40,514 nucleotides of DNA, from contig JAJRRT010000038.1 of NCBI GenBank assembly GCA_024279255.1, positions 1 to 40,514 of the forward strand. Direction: 5' to 3'. A model generated the notes under the pieces. It was not told the DNA's origin and did no database searches. It saw only the letters and a program-made list of their open reading frames with translations. Below are positions 1 through 8,274 of the stretch, piece by piece (the stretch's first letter is position 1; each line of letters starts with the position of its first letter). Made by a program: the position numbers and the translations under genes. The DNA comes from Deltaproteobacteria bacterium (GTDB lineage: Bacteria > Desulfobacterota > Desulfuromonadia > Desulfuromonadales > Geopsychrobacteraceae).

Positions 1-40
1 AACCGGCTGGTCCCAGGTTCGAGTCCTGGTGGGCCCACCA
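1..40 (+). tRNA. tRNA, 3' portion only
   Basis: The first 40 bases are the end of a tRNA. A TTCGAGT T-loop sits between the paired arms CCAGG and CCTGG, followed by the 3' acceptor strand TGGGCCC, an A discriminator and an encoded CCA. The 3' half of the anticodon stem (CCGGC) and a short variable loop (TGGTC) come first, so the anticodon lies just outside the window. The leading AA would be tRNA positions 37-38, which fits several tRNAs including elongator Met, but the identity cannot be settled here. Confidence 0.9.
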
Positions 41-101
41 GTTTTCCCTTCGGCCATCGGGCCGTTACCAGATACAAGGTGAAAACAGTTTGAAAAAAAA
101 A

Positions 102-235
102 TTGACAAGAGTGTGGCTCCGAACCCCGACCGGGATCGCAGGCCACCAAGGGAACGCGGCTATAGCCGTCGAGGGGGAAAACCAGATTTAACCAAGAAGA
201 GTGCATCGGGAAACCGTTGCACTCTTCTTTTTTTT
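102..235 (+). ncRNA. Candidate structured small RNA or leader RNA, family not recognised
   Basis: No credible gene lies between the tRNA and the NIF3-like gene, but the stretch is strongly structured. GTGGC (113-117) can pair with GCCAC (142-146) around an inner CCC/GGG hairpin. A perfect palindrome CGGCTATAGCCG lies at about 157-168, and CCCCGAC (124-130) can pair in an alternative fold with GTCGAGGGG (168-176). The stretch ends in a textbook terminator. The hexamer TTGACA at 102-107 could be a -35 box, but I see no matching -10, so the 5' end is a guess and could reach back to the tRNA. It could be a free small RNA, an attenuator for the gene at 249, or a processed tRNA trailer. I compared it from memory with common riboswitch motifs and none fits. 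Confidence 0.4.
194..235 (+). terminator. Strong Rho-independent terminator with GAAA tetraloop
   Basis: A perfect 12-bp stem (194-205 with 218-229) is topped, after one T-T mismatch, by CGG-GAAA-CCG and followed by an unbroken run of T to 235. It ends the tRNA or structured-RNA transcript only 13 bases before the NIF3-like start codon. Confidence 0.9.
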
Positions 236-248
236 GTAGAGGCCTTAA

Positions 249-1376
249 ATGGCAAAGCAGAAAACTGTGCGTGTTCAGGATGTTGGCGGCCTGATCAATA
301 AACTTTATCCTCAGTCCTTGGCCGAGGATTGGGATAACGTCGGGTTGCAATTGGGAGATCCTGCGGCAATTGTCGAGCGGGTTCTGGTCTGTCTTGATGT
401 CGAAGAGCAGGTGATTTCTCGAGCAGAGGAACTTGGTGCTCAACTGGTAATCTCGCATCATCCGTTGATATACCGTCCACTCAAAAAGATCACCCCGGCA
501 GACGAAGCAGGACGTGCAATTTTTCATGCTATGCGTCAGGGAATTTCAGTAATCAGTGCTCATACAAACCTTGATCGGGCCCAAAATGGTCTGAATGATT
601 GGTTGGCGGCGCGGTTGGGGCTGCAAAAGACAATCCCCTTGGAACAATCGGTTGCCGATCTGCTCAAGTTGGTTGTTTTCGTCCCATTCGGGCATGAGGA
701 AGCCGTCAAGGACGCCCTATTCAGCGCCGGAGCCGGTAGCATCGGGGATTACGATCAGGTTTCGTTTCAGAGCTCGGGCCGCGGAGGGTTTTGTTGCGGG
801 GCAGAAACGGCCCCCTTTATCGGTACGCCTGGGGAAGAGGCGGTTGTCGAAGAGTCCAGGCTTGAAGTCGTATTGCCCAGGGCCTTGACTGCCAAGGTTG
901 TCGCGAAGTTGCTTAAGGCTCATCCTTACGAAGAAGTCGCTTTCGATCTCTATCCACTGGCCAATCAACGGACAGATGTCGGGCTCGGCCGCATTGGTCG
1001 GCTTGTTGCCCCACTTGAATTATCCGTATTTCTTGACCAGGTTAAGCAGGACCTTGGTTTGGAGCTGTTGCGTGTCGCGGGACAGAGCAAGAGGCCAATC
1101 CAGAAAGTTGCTGTTTGTGGTGGCAGCGGAGCGTCTTTGATCTCAGATGCTTTGCGACAGGGCGCCGACTGTCTGATAACCGGTGACGTAAAGTACCATG
1201 ATGCACAACGGGCGAGATCCGAAGGGTTGGTTTTGATCGACGCAGGCCATTTCGCCACTGAAATTTTGATGGTGCAGCAGATGAGTAAACAGCTAAGAAT
1301 GGCGGCGACTGAACGGCAGTGGCCACTCGAAATTATAGAGATGACCGGTGAAAAAGATCCTTTTCGTTGGATCTAG
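249..1376 (+). CDS. NIF3-like dinuclear metal-centre protein (YqfO/GTP cyclohydrolase I type 2 family)
   Basis: A 375-residue cytoplasmic protein of the NIF3 family, which forms hexameric toroids with a two-metal site; the physiological reaction is unsettled. The metal-ligand motifs are visible: SHHPLIY near residue 68, SAHTNLD near residue 102, and GHFATE near the C-terminus (about 335). The length is that of the long form, in which a PII-like domain is inserted between the two NIF3 halves (here about residues 130-235). The ATG follows a GAGG element and begins a sensible N-terminus. A zinc-ribbon gene follows after 40 bases, then rnpB; I recall this arrangement from Geobacter relatives. The 5' terminator is so close that the gene's own promoter must lie inside the structured stretch, or expression depends on readthrough. 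The family call is firm, the function is not. Confidence 0.93.
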   Translation: MAKQKTVRVQDVGGLINKLYPQSLAEDWDNVGLQLGDPAAIVERVLVCLDVEEQVISRAEELGAQLVISHHPLIYRPLKKITPADEAGRAIFHAMRQGISVISAHTNLDRAQNGLNDWLAARLGLQKTIPLEQSVADLLKLVVFVPFGHEEAVKDALFSAGAGSIGDYDQVSFQSSGRGGFCCGAETAPFIGTPGEEAVVEESRLEVVLPRALTAKVVAKLLKAHPYEEVAFDLYPLANQRTDVGLGRIGRLVAPLELSVFLDQVKQDLGLELLRVAGQSKRPIQKVAVCGGSGASLISDALRQGADCLITGDVKYHDAQRARSEGLVLIDAGHFATEILMVQQMSKQLRMAATERQWPLEIIEMTGEKDPFRWI

Positions 1377-1416
1377 GAACCGACAGACGTAACGTAGGCA
1401 ACAGACGGAGGAAAAC

Positions 1417-2124
1417 GTGCACGAAAAGATGAATCTTCTCAGAGAATTGCAGGAAGTCGATCAGGAGTTGACAGAACTCGCAACTGTCCGCGCCAAGCAT
1501 GAAGCTGAACTTCAGGACCTTTCTGCCGAGGAAAACCGGATTCAGGAGATGGTCGATGAACTGAACGCACAACTTGATGTACTGCAGAAAGAAGATGCTC
1601 AACTGCAGCAGGAAGTGCTTGCTGAAAAAGACCAGATCGTGAAAGTTGAGGCTCGTCTGCCTGAGATCCAGACACAGAAAGAGTACGTAGCCGTTCTTAA
1701 AGAGATCGATATGGCTAAGAAGGCGAGTCTCGATACTCAGGCAAAAATCACGCTAAAAGAGACAGAGTTGGCAGAGCTTATGGCCGACCTTGAAGAGAAG
1801 CAGGCTGAGCTTGATGCCATCTCTGAAAAGAGTTCAGCTCGACAAGCCGAAGTTGATAAGATTCTCGCCGAGAGCGATGTGACTTGCGCTGCGCGTCAAG
1901 CAACCCGCGATAGTTTGGCCAAGGATCTGCCAAATTCTCTATTGAGTAAATATCAGCGGATTTTCTCTCGTCGTGGTGGACTGGCCGTTGCTCGCGTCGT
2001 TGAAGGCGCCTGCCTTGGCTGCAACATGCAACTTCCACCGCAGCAATACAATCGTCTGCATCAAGGCAACGAACTGCAGAGTTGCCCACATTGCAACCGT
2101 CTGCTCTATATGGATCGACCATAG
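1417..2124 (+). CDS. C4-type zinc-ribbon coiled-coil protein
   Basis: A 235-residue protein with a long, charged, heptad-rich coiled coil (about residues 5-170) followed by a C-terminal zinc ribbon (CLGC near 199 and CPHC near 222), the pattern of the zf-RING_7 family. Members are proposed to bind nucleic acid, but no firm role is known. A GTG start is chosen because the consensus ribosome site GGAGG lies 5-6 bases upstream (1408-1412); no ATG is as well placed. The gene lies 40 bases after the NIF3-like gene and 12 bases before RNase P RNA, so all three may share a transcript. It ends in TAG, showing that TAG is an ordinary stop codon in this genome. Confidence 0.9.
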   Translation: MHEKMNLLRELQEVDQELTELATVRAKHEAELQDLSAEENRIQEMVDELNAQLDVLQKEDAQLQQEVLAEKDQIVKVEARLPEIQTQKEYVAVLKEIDMAKKASLDTQAKITLKETELAELMADLEEKQAELDAISEKSSARQAEVDKILAESDVTCAARQATRDSLAKDLPNSLLSKYQRIFSRRGGLAVARVVEGACLGCNMQLPPQQYNRLHQGNELQSCPHCNRLLYMDRP

Positions 2125-2136
2125 TTCCAGTTTAGG

Positions 2137-2527
2137 TGGTTGAAGAAGAACAGACGATCGCCGGCCTGCCTTCATGGCAGGCGGGAGGAAAGTCCGGGCT
2201 CCACAGGACAGAATGGTCCCTAACGGGGACCGGGGGCGACCCTAGGGCTAGTGCCACAGAGAGAAGACCGCCACTTGTCGTATTCTGTAAGTGGTAAGGG
2301 TGAAAGGGTGAGGTAAGAGCTCACCGGCTCCGGCGGTGACGTCGGGGGGCAGGTAAACCCCATTCGGAGCAAGACCAAATAGGGGGACGTTTGAGAGCGG
2401 TCCGCTCGAAGTTCCCGGGTTGGTTGCTTGAGGTCGTTGGCAACGGCGACCCTAGATGAATGATCGTCACCCTGTTGCGGGTAACTGCAGGGGGGAACAA
2501 AACCCGGCTTACGGTCTTCTTCGACCA
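2137..2527 (+). ncRNA. rnpB: RNase P RNA, bacterial type A
   Basis: The catalytic RNA of RNase P, which matures tRNA 5' ends. The 5' conserved core GAGGAAAGTCCGGGCTCC is present near 2186, with ACAGAA after it, GGTGAAAGGGTG near 2298, GGTAAACCCC near 2352 and AGATGAATGATCGTCACC near 2454. The termini pair perfectly over 12 bases (TGGTTGAAGAAG at 2137-2148 with CTTCTTCGACCA at 2516-2527), which fixes both ends as helix P1. The length of about 391 nt is typical. No protein gene overlaps it. Confidence 0.97.
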
Positions 2528-2536
2528 TTTTTTATC

Positions 2537-2577
2537 GGCAGTGCCATCAGTTGTAATGTGGCGCTGCCTTCTTTTTC
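2537..2577 (+). terminator. Terminator of rnpB
   Basis: GGCAGTGCCA and TGGCGCTGCC form a 10-bp stem with one G-T pair, followed by a T-rich tail (TTCTTTTT). It lies 10 bases past the RNase P RNA and 13 before the next start codon. Confidence 0.8.
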
Positions 2578-2589
2578 AGGACGGGAAGA

Positions 2590-3141
2590 ATGTCACTGCA
2601 AAGTGAACGCAGACAGACTTGGCAGCAGTTGGTGACTCAGGTTCGTGGTGAGTTTGTACCACTTGATGCGCAAGAGAAGGAGTGGATTGAGGTCACTTGT
2701 TTACAGATCAGCCGGCTGCAAAAACGGCTTGATCAGATATTCAGACAGGCTGATGGTTTGGCGCAATGTCGGGACTGTCGCGGTGGTTGCTGTGCTCTAG
2801 GTCATAATCATCTCAGTCTCGCAAATCTTCTGCTCTGGCTTTCGCAAGATATCGAACTCCCTGTCCTTGATTTTACTTCAACGTGTCCACTCTTGAGCCC
2901 TAATGGTTGTATTGTCCCTGCAGAGCAGCGGCCTTACAGCTGTATAAGTTTTCTCTGTGATAGACTTGAGGGGCAATTGCAACCGAAGGCCGTTCAAGGC
3001 TTCTATACTTTGGTGCGTGAGCTGCGCAGCCTTTACAGTTCATTTGCCGAGCGCTATGCAGGCGGTCGTTTGACTGGTTTGCTATTGACTGCACGACGTT
3101 TGCAGGAAAAACCTTTTCTGCAGCGGATTGATTCTGCCTGA
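2590..3141 (+). CDS. YkgJ-type cysteine-cluster protein
   Basis: A 183-residue protein with the cysteine pattern of YkgJ-like putative zinc or iron chelators: a dense C-x2-C-x3-CC cluster (CRDCRGGCC, about residues 59-67), then C near 98 and 106, and C-x4-C (CISFLC) near 118-123. It contains no other recognisable domain. The family's biochemical role is not established; some members are proposed to be iron-sulfur or zinc proteins. The ATG follows GGACGGGAAGA. It is 25 bases upstream of the LOG-family gene, so probably cotranscribed with it and the ATP-grasp gene. Confidence 0.75.
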   Translation: MSLQSERRQTWQQLVTQVRGEFVPLDAQEKEWIEVTCLQISRLQKRLDQIFRQADGLAQCRDCRGGCCALGHNHLSLANLLLWLSQDIELPVLDFTSTCPLLSPNGCIVPAEQRPYSCISFLCDRLEGQLQPKAVQGFYTLVRELRSLYSSFAERYAGGRLTGLLLTARRLQEKPFLQRIDSA

Positions 3142-3166
3142 GCCCCCTTTTTGTGGAGTTGAATAC

Positions 3167-4195
3167 ATGGAGTTGCATTTTGATCGCAGTAATGGCGAGA
3201 TTGATCGCCTGATTGATGAACTGATGGCCCGAGTCGGGGTTCATCACTCTGAAATGATCCGTCAGATGATTCTTGGCGCACTGAAGTCTGGGCAGGAGAA
3301 CGACTATCTTGCTGATCAGAAATTGATGCGCACCACCATGAAGGAGATGCGCTTCACCAACAAGGTTTTTGCTCCTTACCGTAACCGCAGAAAGGTCAGT
3401 GTTTTCGGTAGCGCGCGTACCGCACCCGAAGAGCCGATCTATCAGAAGTGCGTCGAGTTTTGTCGCATGCTGGCCGAGCGAAATTACATGGTTATCACCG
3501 GCGGTGGCCCGGGCATTATGCTGGCTGGAAATCAAGGGGCAGGAGCCGATAACTCTTTCGCGGTCAATATCGATCTCCCCTTCGAGCAAAATATGAATCC
3601 GGTGATGAAGGGAAGTGACAAGGTCATCAACTACAAGTACTTCTTCAACCGTAAGGTGGCCTTTGTGAAAGAAGCGGATGCGGTAGTGCTCTTCCCAGGT
3701 GGCTTCGGCACACTGGACGAAGGGATGGAGGTCATGACCCTGATTCAGACCGGAAAAAATCCTCCTATTCCCCTGATTATGATTGATGATGACGAGGGTG
3801 GCTACTGGGACAAGTTTTTAGATTTTGTGCGTGATCCGCTGCTCAAGCGGGGTCTGATCAGTGGCGAGGATTTCAGCCTGTTCAGCATCACCAGCGACCC
3901 GGCCGAGGCCGTCGCCCTGATCGATGACTTCTATCGCAATTACCACAGTATGCGTTTTGTGAAGAATAAATTGGTAATCCGTCTCAATCGCCCGCTTGAT
4001 TCCGAGCATCTCAGGGTGCTGCGTGATGAATTCAGTGAGATCATCACCTCCGGCGGCAGTTTGCAGCTAACCAGCGCCCTACCGGAAGAGGCGGATCAAC
4101 CTGACCTGGATAAATTGCCGCGTTTGACCATGGAGTTCAATCGGCGCAGTTATGGTCTGTTGAAGGCGTTTATCCGCCGGATCAACTCCTTTTAG
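3167..4195 (+). CDS. LOG-family (TIGR00730-like) Rossmann-fold protein
   Basis: A 342-residue cytoplasmic protein with the two signatures of the LOG/lysine-decarboxylase-like fold: the nucleotide loop GGGPGIM (about 112-118) and the catalytic PGGFGTLDE motif (about 178-186). Related enzymes hydrolyse nucleoside 5'-monophosphates to base and ribose 5-phosphate. This member carries extra N-terminal (about 75 residues) and C-terminal (about 90 residues) parts beyond the minimal 180-200 residue enzyme. The ATG at 3167 has GTGGAG upstream; an in-frame TTG at 3128 would overlap the previous gene and lacks a ribosome site. The ATP-grasp reading frame begins 3 bases after its stop. Substrate not predicted. 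Confidence 0.85.
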   Translation: MELHFDRSNGEIDRLIDELMARVGVHHSEMIRQMILGALKSGQENDYLADQKLMRTTMKEMRFTNKVFAPYRNRRKVSVFGSARTAPEEPIYQKCVEFCRMLAERNYMVITGGGPGIMLAGNQGAGADNSFAVNIDLPFEQNMNPVMKGSDKVINYKYFFNRKVAFVKEADAVVLFPGGFGTLDEGMEVMTLIQTGKNPPIPLIMIDDDEGGYWDKFLDFVRDPLLKRGLISGEDFSLFSITSDPAEAVALIDDFYRNYHSMRFVKNKLVIRLNRPLDSEHLRVLRDEFSEIITSGGSLQLTSALPEEADQPDLDKLPRLTMEFNRRSYGLLKAFIRRINSF

Positions 4196-4198
4196 ATT

Positions 4199-5290
4199 AT
4201 GGACAGTCTCCCGATCAGCCCCTTGCGGGTTCCGTTAAAAAAAGACGATCTGTACCAGATGCTTGCTCTGTTGCGCCTGAGCTGGAAGCTGCAGAGGAGT
4301 GCCGCTTATCAGCAGCTGGTTGCTCACGACTTGCCAGACTCTGCACTTTTTATGTCTGGTAATGCCGGGGTGATGATGGGCTATGATTTTCACTTGACCG
4401 ATGATGGCCCGCGCTTGATCGAAATCAATACAAATGCTGGCGGTGCCGCTCTGGCATTGCGCGCCTGTCATGGTGAGCCAGTGCTGACGGCATCATTAGC
4501 GCGACGTTTAAAGATGATGTTCGAGCGGGAGTGGCTCGATTTCTCCGGGAGGATAGGGCCTCTGCGAACTCTGGTGATTCTTGATGAAAAACCCGAGCAA
4601 CAGGCGTTATTCCCCGAGATGAAACGCTTTGTGAGCTGGCTCGAAGTCATTGGGATCGAGGTGCATATCGCTGACCCGTCCGACTTGGTAGCCGATGAAC
4701 GTGGGGTGAGTCTTGCCGGCAAGATGGTCGATATGATTTATAATCGACACTGCGATTTTTATCTGGAAGATGCATCAATGGCTGGCGTTCGCAGTGCCTA
4801 TCTCGCGGGTTCGGTTTGTTTGACTCCCAATCCCTTTGTCTATGGCCATCTGGCGGATAAAAGGCGCCTGGTTCTCTGGGGCGATGCTGGCAAAATGGCA
4901 GAGTTGGGACTGAGTGAAGCAGAGGTTCAATTGCTGTAGCAGACAGTTCCGCGCAGCCGGTTGCTTGCGGATCTCGACAGCGAGCAAATCTGGTCAGAAC
5001 GCAAAAAATTGGTTCTGAAACCGGTTGCTCGTTATGGCAGTAAAGGGGTGCTGCTCGGCAAGGGGATGTCACGCAAACGTTTTGCTGAGCTCGACCCCAC
5101 ACTGACACTGGTACAGGATCTGGTGCCACCATCGCAGATTGCTGACGCTGAGGGTAACTCGTTTAAGGTTGACCTACGCCTCTATGCCTGGCGGAATCGC
5201 TCACTTGGAATTGCGGCACGGCTTTATCAGGGACAGGTGACTAACTTGCGGACAGTCGGCGGCGGTTTTGCAGCGGTTATCCTGGCCTGA
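4199..5290 (+). pseudogene. ATP-grasp family protein interrupted by one in-frame TAG
   Basis: The reading frame runs from the ATG at 4199 to TGA at 5288-5290 (364 codons) and is continuous except for a single TAG at 4937-4939. The halves encode 246 and about 117 residues. The upstream half has the family-like MMGYDFHLTDDGPRLIEINTNAGG stretch (split as MMGYDFHLTD and RLIEINTNAGG) and a conserved NPFVYGHLADK region. The downstream half resumes without a ribosome site and holds the ATP-binding core (KLVLKPVARYGSKGV) and the acidic/basic C-terminal ATP-grasp motifs. Thus the stop removes the nucleotide-binding half. TAG ends three upstream genes, so it is not reassigned. Most likely a recent nonsense mutation (CAG or TGG to TAG are single changes) or a base-call error; readthrough is possible but unsupported. 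Coupled 3 bases behind the LOG gene. Confidence 0.8.
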
Positions 5291-5597
5291 TTCCAGCGAC
5301 CCAGCCTTATATGGTGCTCTTTGTAAGGATTAAAATTAAAATTTAACATTCAGGTCATTCGATTGGTGTTTTATTCGATGAAATCAACAGGCTACCCATA
5401 AAGGATAACTAAAAAGGTAGCCATTCACTCTGGCTGTTTGCGCCATTTGCTTATATATTCAAGCCGCAGGCCCGGGTAGAGTGGAATTTATAATCTAATG
5501 GTTATGTTTTGATCGTTTTTTAAGGATTTGCTGGTGCGAAGAAGATAGCGCAATTTGATGAAAATATGCCTCGGGAGTGTAGAAAGGGGGCAGTCGT
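5291..5597. other. Intergenic stretch without a recognised gene
   Basis: About 307 bases, AT-rich, with no credible reading frame. The only structure I see is a 7-bp inverted repeat, GGCTACC at 5390-5396 and GGTAGCC at 5416-5422, separated by 19 A-rich bases. It probably carries the promoter of the small gene at 5598, but I cannot name a convincing -35/-10 pair. Confidence 0.5.
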
Positions 5598-5831
5598 TTG
5601 GATCAATTTATTCAAGTTGTTTTTACCGATGGGACATTGGGCCAGATGGTACCGGCGGCTCTTAGTGTGTGTTTGCGTCAGAACCGAATTAGAAGCTTCA
5701 AGCGCGTCAGCGGATGGGTGACGGTCGGTATTGACAGCATTCGTGGAGTCGGGTCTGAAGATGGCTACGATGGCTCAGAGCGCCGTCGCAGATCGCTTGT
5801 CGAACAGCGTAAGTCGATGCGATTGTCATAA
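5598..5831 (+). CDS. Small conserved protein, GSU3473-like with C-terminal ERRR motif
   Basis: A 77-residue soluble protein. The pattern, an F-x-D-x-T-x-G stretch early on, a central L-rich helix, IRSFKR-x-SGW, and a terminal YDGSERRRR motif, resembles small proteins I recall from Geobacter relatives (GSU3473 family). Their function is unknown; the D-G-x-ERRR tail resembles the c-di-GMP contact motif at the start of PilZ domains, but there is no room for a full PilZ domain. A TTG start at 5598 is chosen because AAAGGGGG (5583-5590) sits 7 bases upstream. The last 67 bases overlap the 3' end of the convergent molybdopterin oxidoreductase. Confidence 0.65.
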   Translation: MDQFIQVVFTDGTLGQMVPAALSVCLRQNRIRSFKRVSGWVTVGIDSIRGVGSEDGYDGSERRRRSLVEQRKSMRLS

Positions 5832-7792
5832 AATGTGCTGCCGCTGCCCAGGTCGGTTAATTTCTGTGAGGTTAAAGCATTGACCGTACGGTTTCCTGGC
5901 GCAAACTCGAGCCACCAGACGCCCTCGGCAACAGCCAGACCTGCAGGTACTCCGGCGTCAATTTTCAGATAAAAATCCACTTTTCCCCAGTTATTGAAAG
6001 CGTTCACCAGTTGACCTTCATCCAAGGCCCGACTTGATGCTTCGGTCGGGTTGATCTTGATATGCATTTTTTTGTCGCGTAGTTCATCCTGCTCAAAAAA
6101 AGTTGAATTCAGAGTCTTCAGAGCTGGAGCGGTCACCAACTGCAATGGATACTCACTGTCTGGTAGTGGTAGGTAGCGCGGCAGTGTTTCATCAAGCCGT
6201 TGGTTGAGAATTTCGATTCGGCCAGAGGGGGTCGAAAAGGCAACATTTTTTTGATAGAGCAGTTCTACTGCTTTTCCCGCAGAGAAGGCTTCAGTGTCGA
6301 TCCCTTGTCGAAGCAGAGTTGGCGAATCCATGATTTCAGTGATTAAGCCTTCAGCCGTTTGTTGAAAGCAGGGGTCGGAATAATCCATCTCTGTCGCCAA
6401 CATGGTGAAGACTTCTCTATTTGACTTGCTCTGGCCGACGGCTGGAATCAGCGGGCGGGTTCGTTGGATACAGTAGCTGCCATAGGATCGATAGATGTCG
6501 CTTGTTTCCAATGAGGTCATGGCCGGCAATATGATATCGGCATAACGTGCACTGTCGGTCATGAACCGCTCGTGGACGACGGTGAAGAGGTCGCTGCGGA
6601 CCAACCCTTTTAGTACTCGGTTTTGATCCGGGGCGACCACTGCAGGGTTAGAATTGTAGATGTAGAGACTTTTTACCGGTGGGTCGTTTAACTCGGTGAG
6701 TGCTTCGCCGAGACGACTCATGTTGATACTGCGTGGATTCCCACGGATTAAATCTTTACGTTCGAGCAGATTCATGTCAAAAGCCGCACTTGTGCTGGTT
6801 CCGACGAAACAACCGCCACCATCTGTCTTCCAGGCACCGACCAGGGCTGGCAGGGCGACAATGCTGCGGATCGACATAGCGCCGTTCGTATAGCGTGATA
6901 CCCCCCCACCAATACTGATAAAGGGGGCTCGTGCACTGGCAAAGGATTTTGTTATCTGCTCAATAACATCTATGGACAGGCCGGTGATACGACTGACGGC
7001 ATCCGGAGTATAGGCTGGCAGGATTTCGGTATGAAGTTCTTCAAAGCCCTGAACCTGGTTGTCAATAAAGGAGAGATCGCAGAGGTTATCCCGAACCAGA
7101 ATGTGCATCATTCCGAGTGCCAAAGCACCGTCACTGCCTGGATTTACGAGGAATGTGTGATCCGCTATGGCAGTGGTCTGATGATGATATAGATCGATCA
7201 CCCAGACCTGAGCCCCACGCTTTTTGGCCTGTTTGACGTTGTGCAAAAAATGGATATTGGTCGCTGCTGCATTGCTGCTCCAGAGGATGACCAGATCGCT
7301 ATTCAGAACCTCGTCTGGATGGGGTGCCGGACTGTCGCCCATGATTGCTTCCCAACCAGCCCCTTTGGCAGGTGAACAGATACCCCTTTCCAGTAAGGAT
7401 GCACCCATACGATGAAAGAAGGGATGCCCGGCGTTCCGTTGTATGATGCCCATAGTTCCAGCGTAGGAATAGGGGAGGATCGCTTCTGGCCCTGACTCCT
7501 TGATTATTTGTCGCCAGTTCTTCCCGATGCAGGTTATCGCCTCAGGCCAGGAGATCGGCCTGAACTTGCCATCACCCTTTTCACCAGATCGCAGCAGGGG
7601 TGTGGTCACCCTGCGTGGAGAATGTACGGTTTTTTCATAATGGTTCATCTTGGCGCAGAGGCTGCCGCGTGTAAATGGGTGCTCTGGGTCGCCCTTCACG
7701 CTGATGGCATGGCCATCAATAACGTCAACCAGCAGACCACAGCTATCGGGGCAATCGTAGGGGCACACGGAACGCTCAGTTTGACTAGGCAT
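5765..7792 (-). CDS. Molybdopterin-dependent oxidoreductase of the DMSO reductase superfamily, cytoplasmic
   Basis: A 675-residue enzyme with an N-terminal [4Fe-4S] motif (C10-x3-C14-x3-C18 within CPYDCPDSCG, and C47 in SLCAKM), a large molybdopterin domain, and a C-terminal dinucleotide-binding domain (from about 560). No twin-arginine leader precedes the cluster, so it should act in the cytoplasm. The CPYDCPDSCG opening resembles the MopB_3 subgroup of uncharacterised oxidoreductases. I could not identify the residue that ligates molybdenum, and no electron-transfer subunit lies next to it, so the substrate is unknown. The ATG at 7790-7792 is 19 bases of protein before the first cluster Cys group; the ribosome site is weak. 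Its 3' end overlaps the convergent gene at 5598. Confidence 0.9.
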   Translation of the reverse strand: MPSQTERSVCPYDCPDSCGLLVDVIDGHAISVKGDPEHPFTRGSLCAKMNHYEKTVHSPRRVTTPLLRSGEKGDGKFRPISWPEAITCIGKNWRQIIKESGPEAILPYSYAGTMGIIQRNAGHPFFHRMGASLLERGICSPAKGAGWEAIMGDSPAPHPDEVLNSDLVILWSSNAAATNIHFLHNVKQAKKRGAQVWVIDLYHHQTTAIADHTFLVNPGSDGALALGMMHILVRDNLCDLSFIDNQVQGFEELHTEILPAYTPDAVSRITGLSIDVIEQITKSFASARAPFISIGGGVSRYTNGAMSIRSIVALPALVGAWKTDGGGCFVGTSTSAAFDMNLLERKDLIRGNPRSINMSRLGEALTELNDPPVKSLYIYNSNPAVVAPDQNRVLKGLVRSDLFTVVHERFMTDSARYADIILPAMTSLETSDIYRSYGSYCIQRTRPLIPAVGQSKSNREVFTMLATEMDYSDPCFQQTAEGLITEIMDSPTLLRQGIDTEAFSAGKAVELLYQKNVAFSTPSGRIEILNQRLDETLPRYLPLPDSEYPLQLVTAPALKTLNSTFFEQDELRDKKMHIKINPTEASSRALDEGQLVNAFNNWGKVDFYLKIDAGVPAGLAVAEGVWWLEFAPGNRTVNALTSQKLTDLGSGSTFYDNRIDLRCSTSDLRRRSEPS

Positions 7793-7832
7793 CTTGGATA
7801 TCCATCTTAGGAGAATGAAGTGGAATAATTGT

Positions 7833-8177
7833 TCAACCGCCAGCTTTCTTGGCCTGATAACCTTTTTTTTGCAACTCTGTGATTAGAAGGTCGCGTTGAT
7901 CGGTCTGGATCTCAATAATTGAGTTCTTAACGGTGCCACCGCAGCCGCACTTCTGTTTCAATTCTTTGGCCAGTTCTTTCAGCTCTTTCTCAGGCAGTGG
8001 TAGCCCTGAGATCAGGCTGACCCCTTTGCCTTTACGCCCTTTAGTCTGACGTTCGACTCGCACCTGGCCATTACCAACCGTTTTGGTTGTCTGGCAGCAA
8101 CAGTTTTTCAGGGATTTGCTACATACAGGGCAGTTAGGACCTATTTCGTCGGAGTAAACGAGTCGACTGTCGTTCAT
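7833..8177 (-). CDS. SUI1/YciH-family translation factor
   Basis: A 114-residue homologue of eIF1/SUI1 (bacterial YciH), a small protein that binds the 30S P-site region and influences start-site fidelity, reported in E. coli as a stress-related inhibitor of initiation. The SUI1 core KQKCGCGGTVKN and the terminal QTDQRDLLITELQKKGY are clear (about residues 65-105). The N-terminus has extra cysteines (CPVCSKSLKNCCCQ), which might hold a metal. The ATG at 8175-8177 is preferred over an in-frame start 39 bases upstream because GGGGAA lies 6-7 bases before it and the protein then opens normally. It lies 40 bases upstream of the oxidoreductase in the same direction. Confidence 0.9.
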   Translation of the reverse strand: MNDSRLVYSDEIGPNCPVCSKSLKNCCCQTTKTVGNGQVRVERQTKGRKGKGVSLISGLPLPEKELKELAKELKQKCGCGGTVKNSIIEIQTDQRDLLITELQKKGYQAKKAGG

Positions 8178-8274
8178 TGATGTTCCCCGGTGCTGGATTG
8201 GTGCTGCTTTGTGCAAGCAACTATGTGTTCATTCTGACAGTTGGATGATTGTTGGTCAACGCCAGAATAAGAAA

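Noticed and set aside
102-193. Assignment of the structured stretch to a named riboswitch (GEMM, cobalamin, SAM, guanidine, fluoride)
   Set aside because: None of the conserved core strings I know for these classes is present.
113-301. 62-codon frame before the NIF3-like gene
   Set aside because: It crosses the structured stretch and a strong terminator, has a GTG without ribosome site, and an Arg/Pro-rich product unlike a protein.
4937-4939. TAG in the ATP-grasp gene read as pyrrolysine or a reassigned codon
   Set aside because: TAG terminates the NIF3-like, zinc-ribbon and LOG genes in the same window, and the protein is not of a family known to use pyrrolysine.
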